From Balaenoptera acutorostrata (Eukaryota; Chordata; Mammalia; Artiodactyla; Balaenopteridae): DNA of 64,000 nucleotides. Shown one piece after another: positions 57,540 to 64,000 of this stretch; position 1 is the stretch's first letter; each line of letters opens with the position of its first letter. Made by a program: the position numbers and the translations under genes. The notes beneath the pieces were generated by a model, which searched no databases, was not told the origin of the DNA, and saw only the letters and a list, made by a program, of their open reading frames with translations. The stretch covers positions 23,456,942-23,520,941 of the forward strand of contig NC_080078.1 in assembly GCF_949987535.1 (NCBI RefSeq). Reading direction: 5' to 3'.

Positions 57540-59635
57540 GAATGAAGGCAGCCACGGCAGCAATATTTATAACGGTGAAACTTAGAAGTGTCCAAAGAGA
57601 AAAAAATTATGTAGCTAATCATGTAAAATAAGTTTATAATATAGGGAGATATGTTTACCATGTAAAGCTAGGTGAAAAAAGCAAGGGTACATGAAAATAA
57701 CTGCTATGAAGTATGATCTCACTGATGTAAACTTAAAGATAGAGATCCATTTTCAAAAAGATTGACATGAAAGATGACAACTGGAAGTTCAAGGGACCCA
57801 GAATAGCCAAAACAGTCTTGAAAAAAGAGAACAAAGTTGGAGGACTCACACTTTCCCATTTAAAAACTTATTAAAAGCGACAGTAATTGAGACTGGGTGG
57901 TACTGGCATAAGGATAAATATATAAATCAGTGTAATAGACCTGAAAATCCAGAAGTGAACACTTACACTTATTTATTAAATTTATTTATTTATTTATTAC
58001 ATTTATGGTCAACTGATTTTCACCAAGGGTGCTAAGACCATTCAATGGGGGAAAGAATAGTCTCTTCAACCTATGCTGCGGGACAACTGGATATCCACAT
58101 GCAAAAGAATAAAGGTGGACCCTTACCTTACACCACATACAAAGAGTAACTCAGAATGGGTCAAAGACCTAAATAAAATCCCTAACACCATAAAGCTCTT
58201 GGGAAAAAGTGAGTGGAAAAAAGTGGTTTAGACATGGTCCATGGTCCAACAGATTAGAAAATGGTTTCTTAAATATGACACCAAAAGCACAAGCAACAAA
58301 TGAAAAAATAAAGTGGACATCATCAAAATTTAAAACTTTCATGCTTCAAAATACACCACTTTCAAGAAAGTGAACAGACAACCCATGCAACTGCAAATCA
58401 TATCTCTGATTACAGACTTGTGTCTAAAATACATTTTAAGAAATCCTTACTACTCAATAAAAGACAGACAATCCAATTTAAAAAGGCAGAGGATCTGAAC
58501 AGACATTTCTCCAAAGAAGCTATACAAACGGCCAATAAGCACCTAATAAGATACTCAACATCATTAGGCATTAGAGAAACATAAATCAAACCACACTGAG
58601 ATACCACTTAACATCCACAAGGATGGCTATAGTCCAACAGACAGATAATAAGTGCTGGTGAGGATATGTAAGAATTGGAACCCTCATCCACTGCTGGTGG
58701 GAATGTAAAATGGCGCAACCGCACTGAAAACAATCTGGCAGTTCCTCAACCAACTGAACCTAGAGTTACCATATGACCCAGGAATTCTACTCCTTACTAT
58801 ATACCCAAGAGAAATGAAAACATGTGTCCACACAAAATATTGTACATGAATGTTCATAGCGGCATTATTCGTAATAGCCAAAATGTGAAAACAACTCAAA
58901 TGTCCATCAACTGATGAAGAGATGCACAGATGTGATACATCCATACAATGGAATATTATCTGGTCATGAGTTGTATCCCCCTCAAATCCATATGTTGAAG
59001 CCTTAAACCCGCACATGTGACTGTACTGGAGATGGGGCCTTTAAGGAGGTGATTAAAGTTAAATGAGGTCATAAGAGTAGAGCCCTGATCTGATAGAACG
59101 GGTACCCTTATAAGAAGAGGAGGAGATACAAGAACTCTCCCTCCACTATGTGGGGACACAGCTAGAAGGCAGCTATGCAAACCAGGAGGAGAGCTCTCAC
59201 CAGACCCAACCATGCTGGCACCTTGATCTTGGAAATCCAGACTCCAGAACTGTGGGGAAAAAAATGTCTGTTGTTTAAGTCACCCAGTCTATGGTATTTT
59301 GTTATGGCAGCCGAGTAATACAAGTCATAAAAAGAAATGATGTACTAATATGTGCTACAACATGGATGAAGCTTGAAAACACTATGCAAAGTGAAGATGC
59401 CAGTCACAAAGGCAAATCTATAGAGATTGAAAGTCCATTAGTGGTTGTCTGGGGCTGGGAAGAATGGGAGTCTTGCGGGCTTATAGCTAACGGGAGTAGG
59501 GTTTCCTCTGGGGGTGATGAAGATGTGCTAAAATTGATTGTAGTAATGGTGGCAAATTCTGGGACTATACTAAATGTCACTTAATTGTATGATATATGAA
59601 TTATATCTAAATAAAGTTATTTTTAAAAAAGAAAG
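57540..59635 (+). mobile_element. L1 (L1MA-like) ORF2 end and 3' UTR, split by an LTR
   Basis: Diverged L1 ORF2 3' half ('gttggaggactcacactttc', 'accaagggtgctaagaccat', 'gacatttctccaaagaagct', 'ggctatagtccaacagacag') and 3' UTR ending near 59635. An MLT1-type LTR at 58967-59322 divides it. + strand, frames broken. Confidence 0.88.
58967..59322 (+). mobile_element. MLT1-type LTR nested in an L1
   Basis: Begins TGAGTTGTATCC, carries 'gatggggcctttaaggaggt', 'cttataagaagaggaggaga' and 'gaactgtggggaaaaaaatg', and ends with TAATACA. A 4-5 bp direct repeat (GGTCA at 58962-58966, AGTCA at 59323-59327) fits LTR insertion. The L1 text continues straight across once the LTR is removed. Confidence 0.85.
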
Positions 59636-60224
59636 AGGACCTTTTGATAGCAGTTATCTCTGGATGGCAAGACTTAGAATTATCTACTTTTTCGTTCAAT
59701 TTTCTACAAAGGGTAAGTATTACTTTTCTAATCAGTTAAGAAGAAAGTTATTTTTTAAAATTCTGTTAAAACAAGTGCCAGCAGTATTCTCCTCTTCTAC
59801 AAAGCTGATAAAGCTCACACCTCTGCAAGAGTCGAATACACACTAATGACAACTCCTCCAGGCCGGGCTTCTCAGTGTTTAATGTTCTCTCATGTACATT
59901 ATCTCATGTGAGATTCACAATCTCTTTGTGCTGTAAACAAGGCAAATACCTATTTTCTTCCTGAATGTATTTATATCCTGCTTCCTCTCTAAAAGGATTT
60001 CAGATAATTTACAAAAAAATATATAGCTAATAAAAATAGAAAAAAGAAAACCAAGTCTGAAGAGAAATGGAGAATTTAGATATGCTAACCAAGAAGAGTC
60101 AGTAAGTTGCTATAAATGAGGTTTAAATTGAACTGAGCTTCCTGGCAGACTAGGCAAAAAGGTAAAGTTAGGGAAGAAGCAAACCATTTCCCCAAGGGGA
60201 GCTACATTTTTCCTGGCACCGTTT

Positions 60225-60740
60225 GCTGGAAACATTTCTCATATGGGGATTTATTTTTGTAAAAAGATCTAATGGACCATGATCCAGGAATTCTACTCCT
60301 AGGTGTACACTCAAGAGATACTCTTAGATATCTACCAGGAATGCTCATAGCAGTTTTATTCATAATAACTAAAAACTGTAAACAACTCAAATATCCATCA
60401 AGAGTAGAGTGATAAACAACTGTAGTATATTCACACAATGGAATACTACACCACCAGTGAAAAAGAACAAATTACTGATACAACCAAGATGGCTGAATCA
60501 CACAAAATGTGGAGTGAGGAAGCCAGATATAAAAGATTTTTATTTAAATGATGATCAAAAAACAGGTAAAACTAGTCGAGGATGATAGAAACCAAAACAG
60601 TGATTACCTGGGGGGCAGGGGGGGTGAGAGGTTAGGAAGATGAGGTGGGTGGGGTGGATTGACTGGGATGGGGCATGGCGGAGCCTTCAGGAATAATGGA
60701 AATGTTCCGTATCTTGCCCTAAAGCTGGCTGGTACATGGG
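60225..60740 (+). mobile_element. L1 3' end fragment
   Basis: 'catgatccaggaattctact', 'caatggaatactacaccacc', 'gattacctggggggcagggg' and 'gtatcttgccctaaagctgg' are L1 ORF2-end and 3' UTR phrases. + strand. Confidence 0.8.
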
Positions 60741-60744
60741 GAAG

Positions 60745-61195
60745 ATGTCTATTCAGATCCTCTGTCCATTTTTAAATGTTTGGGGGTTTTTTTGATGTGG
60801 AGTTGTATGAGTTCTTTGTATACTTTGGATATTAACCCCTTATCAGATACATCATTTGCAAATATCTTCGCCAATTCAGTAGGTGGCCTTTTCGTTTTGT
60901 TGATAGTTTCCTTCTCTGTGCAAAAGCTTTTTAGTTTGATGTGGTCCCATCTGTTTATTTTTGCTTTTATTTCCCTTGCCTGAAAAGACATATCCAAAAA
61001 AATCACTAAGACTGATGTCAAAGAACGTACTGCCTGTTTTCTTCTAGGAGTTTTATGGTTCCAGGTCTTACGTTTAAAAGAATAAAACTGGACTACTTGC
61101 TCACACCATATACAAAAGTAAATTCAAAATGGATTAAAGACTTAAATGTAAGAAGTGAGATTATTTCATTTTTAAAAATGCATGTGGCAACCCAC
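60745..61195 (-). mobile_element. L1 ORF2 piece with a 5' inversion
   Basis: 60745-61065 is L1 ORF2 in reverse ('gatagtttccttctctgtgc', 'gcaaaagctttttagtttga', 'ggttccaggtctta'). 61070-61195 is the adjoining upstream part of ORF2 in + orientation ('caccatatacaaaagtaaat', 'ttcaaaatggattaaagac'). The pieces are neighbours in ORF2, so this is one - strand L1 with an inverted 5' part. Confidence 0.75.
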
Positions 61196-61269
61196 TAATT
61201 GTTTTCACCATCCACAGTGGGAAAAACACGATTCAAAAACTGTATGATTTACAATAGTCATTGATCATT

Positions 61270-61645
61270 ATTGAACCCCTACTGTCTGTGAGTATTGGAC
61301 TAAACATGTTACATGCACTGTCTCATATGGGTTTCTTCAGGATCCAGTGAGGGGAATACTTTTATAATTTCTATTGCACAGATGAAGAAACGGAAGGTCA
61401 GAGAGGTTAAGTAACTTTCTCAAGGTCACACAGCCAGTGAGAATTTATAGGTGAGCATTAGCTCAAGTCTTTTTAACTCAAATAACCTTGCCTCTCAGTT
61501 GAGCTTTTAGGAGGGTGTTAATTTCATTTTACAGTTAGAAGATGGAAGATCAGGAAGGTTAAGTGCTTTGCTCAAAGATACACAGCTAGGAAGCTTCCAT
61601 TCAGGGTTTGAATATAAATCTTGGGACTCCAGGCCCAGTACTCTT
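61270..61645 (-). mobile_element. Two reverse MIR copies
   Basis: 61270-61470 ('gaacccctactgtctgtgag', 'gaaacggaaggtcagagagg', 'gtcacacagccagtgagaat') and 61520-61640 ('ttaagtgctttgctcaaaga', 'cacagctaggaagcttccat'). Confidence 0.75.
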
Positions 61646-62379
61646 GCTGCCGCTATTAGCTGCTCACTTGGACAGCTTCAAAGGTCACTCTGAAACCTCT
61701 TAAATGACAAGTCTTCAGATGCCACGAAAAGCAAGTGAGGGCAACTCCAAGTCACATGGTGAAAGCAGAACACATACAACAGACTCAGTCTCCTCTACCT
61801 CCCTCCTGCTCATGGGAGAAAATAAAGCACTTTTTAAAAAGTCTTTCTATACACCAAAGTATTATCAGTGACAGCATGGTGGATACCCTTTTTTGATCTC
61901 TTGATACTTTTCTGTATTTTGCAGAATGAGAATGTATTACTTTGATAAAGGGACAGTTTTTAAGTTATTCTAAAAGGAATCAGTCTGTACTTCTTAACAT
62001 CTAGCCTCCATAGCTCTATACTTTTAAAATTTTCCATGTCCTGGACTAATGAGAGTCAAATCTGAAAATTGGCAAGAGACTTTAGCTGCTCAGATCCTAA
62101 ATTTAGATCCTCAGGGTGAATACCATGCATCAACAGGGTTGGACTGGCACTTATAGAGAGAAGGCGGGACAATTAGATGGGTGGGACCATTGCCCTTTAA
62201 ACCAGGCCAACAGGCGTAAGGGAACATGTGCTTCATGCTCTCAGCAATTTAATCAGAAGTTGGGTCCTGATGGATTTCGCATGAAACAAAACAACAACAG
62301 ATTTCTCCAGAGCTTAACTCCATAAATAACATCTGTGCATTGCGGCATCGGAGGTGGGGAAGAGGAAGGACTCCCAAGC

Positions 62380-62580
62380 TGCCCAGTCTGCTACTTCCTT
62401 GCTGGGTGGCCCTGGGTATATTGTTCAACCTCTCTGTGCCTCAGTTTCTTCATCTATAAAATGGAGACCATACAGTACCTACTTCAAAGGGCTGCTGAGA
62501 AGACTGAGTTCCTACTAAAGATGTGCTTAGAACATTGCTTGCTTCATAGTAAGCACACAGGAGTGTGAACAGTCCTTTTT
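62380..62580 (+). mobile_element. MIR SINE
   Basis: 'ctgctacttccttgctgggt', 'ctctgtgcctcagtttcttc' and 'tagtaagcacacaggagtgt'. Confidence 0.85.
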
Positions 62581-62910
62581 ATTATTTTAGAAAAGATGGA
62601 TAATATATCTCCTTTTATTTATTTGTTTGCTTGGTTGCTTGGAAACAGTTCTGTTTACCTTAGATTGACTTTGTCCATAGGGTGTTTACCAAGCTGGATG
62701 ATTTGGGAAGGGTATTGTGTAACACACATTCAGTCATTTAATCAACAAAATCTTTCTTGAACATCTACCACATACATGCTGGGCACTGTGCTAGGAGTTG
62801 GGATAGAGCGGTGAACGACACAGAAAGGAAAAAACATCCAAGCTGCCACAGGAAGCTTCCATATTCTAGTGCAGTCACACAAACAATAAACGAAATAAAT
62901 CATTAAAATC

Positions 62911-63263
62911 CTGGGCAATTCAAAAGAATTAAAAACTTAACAATTATTAATCGGTGACTAAATACAATTAAATACATCACATAGTCAAAGACAATTTGTT
63001 AAGGAACTAACATAATAATTACAACATAACAGATCCTCTACATGTAGCCCCCGGAACAAACACAGGACATGGGGCACCCAGCCATCCTGGAGCTGGCATT
63101 GTCCCAGATCCTTTATTGCAGCCAGGGTTGAAGGGCAATCACACATTTCTTTATTTCTCCAAAGCTGCAAAGGAGAGTTGGCACTGACACCAAGTTCTTA
63201 ATCTGTGCCCATGCAGGTTGTAATAAAATTTTGGAAGCAGTCAGTTCTTTTTGAATCACCCTG
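62911..63263. mobile_element. Possible Tc1/mariner-type MITE
   Basis: The right end, read on the - strand, is CAGGGTGATTCAAAAAG. The left end on the + strand is CTGGGCAATTCAAAAG, so the ends form a diverged inverted repeat about 353 bp apart. A mariner relation is suggested by the ends only. A clear TA duplication is not visible. A 61-codon - frame inside has no known domain. Confidence 0.4.
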
Positions 63264-63409
63264 TAGAGAACATGTTAGTTGGGGACAAGCAGGGCAGAGG
63301 GATGGGGGTCGGGGGGTCAGGGAGGGCACACTGAGAAGATGACATTAAGCAGAGCCTGATGGAGGTAAGGGAGCGATCCATGAGGTAATTTGGGGTCTGT
63401 GCCTTCACT

Positions 63410-64000
63410 GTTTTTCCTCCTAATTTTTTTTATTGTGGTAAAATACACATAACATAAAATTTACCATCTTAACCATTTTAAAGTGCACAATTCAGTGGTA
63501 TTAAGTACATTCATATTGTGCAACCATCAGCACCATCCATCTCTAGAACTCTTTTCATCTTGCAAAACAGAAACTCTGTACCCATTAAACAAGAACTCCC
63601 CATTCTCCCCTCCTCCCAGCCCGTGGCAACCACCATCCTACTTTCTGTGTCTATGAGTATTACTATTCTAAGTATCTCATTTAAGTGGAATCATACAGTA
63701 TTTGCCTTTTTGTGACTGGCTTATTTCACTTAGCATAATGTCCTCAAGGTTCATCCACATTACGGCATGTGTCAGAACTTCCTTCTTAAGGCTGAATAAT
63801 ATTCTATTGTATGGACATACCACATATTTCTTATCTATTCATCCATTGATGGACACCTGGGTTACTTCTACCTTTTGGCTGCCGTGAATAATGCTACCAT
63901 TAACATATGTATACAAATATCTCATTGAGTCTCTGCTCTCTTTCTTGTATTTACCCCAAAGTGGAACTGCTGGATCATATGGTAATTCCAATTAAAAATT
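63410..64000 (-). mobile_element. L1 3' region, reverse, cut by the window end
   Basis: 'gtggtaaaatacacataaca', 'aaagtgcacaattcagtggt', 'ggcttatttcacttagcata', 'ctgaataatattctattgta' and 'aaagtggaactgctggatca' are reverse L1 3' phrases in the right order. It continues past 64000. Confidence 0.88.

Larger units (their letters stand above)
45600..64000 (-). other. IQCK: IQCK last intron (partial, runs off the window)
   Basis: No upstream IQCK exon was found when I looked on the - strand for the expected IQ-motif and QELRQWQ-like coding region up to 64000. The stretch is filled with L1, SINE, LTR, MIR and hAT pieces listed separately. 45640-46600 and 49000-49540 show no recognised element or exon, including the 95-codon - frame at 49025-49312. 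Confidence 0.6.

Noticed and set aside
60780..61021. Open frames over 60.75-61.02 kb on both strands
   Set aside because: The - strand one is a remnant of L1 ORF2 and the + strand one is its shadow.

Overview
The window is mammalian nuclear DNA, most probably from a whale or dolphin. It holds twelve tRNA-derived SINEs of the cetacean CHR type, many with intact target-site duplications, plus L1, L2 and MIR fragments, MLT1-type LTRs and hAT relics. There is no bacterial-type gene density, CRISPR array or operon. Nearly all longer open frames are repeat-derived, GC-driven or antisense shadows.

One gene is complete: GPRC5B, an orphan class C (retinoic-acid-inducible group) seven-transmembrane receptor, on the + strand. 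A TATA-less CpG-island promoter with clustered GC boxes lies near 21.95-22.9 kb. A probable non-coding exon 1 ends at 22310. The coding exons are 31650-32655, 40116-40225 and 41586-41630, with matching splice sites and phases that join to a 386-residue protein ending in the family's GRHLW tail. The 3' UTR probably runs to a poly(A) signal at 44805-44810. A second gene enters tail-to-tail on the - strand: the 56-nt last coding exon of IQCK (45544-45599). Everything from there to 64000 appears to be its last intron, still incomplete at the window edge.

Layout: 1-21.9 kb is intergenic and repeat-rich (L1 3' end and microsatellite at the left edge, an MLT1 LTR cluster at 4.7-9.3 kb, an ERVL-like LTR, L1, L2 and MIR). 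21.9-44.8 kb is GPRC5B. 44.8-45.15 kb is a very short convergent intergenic gap. 45.6-64 kb is IQCK intron with L1s, SINEs, an LTR nested in an L1, a short interstitial telomeric tract and a possible mariner-like MITE.

No new multi-gene system is present. The most interesting signals are loss of the ATG that I recall as the human GPRC5B start codon (ACG here), a shortened C-terminal repeat in that protein, three octamer-like motifs exactly 11 bp apart in intron 1, and a 30-unit decamer minisatellite that grew inside a hAT MITE with a perfect 8-bp target-site duplication. Comparisons with human proteins and repeat consensus sequences are from memory.
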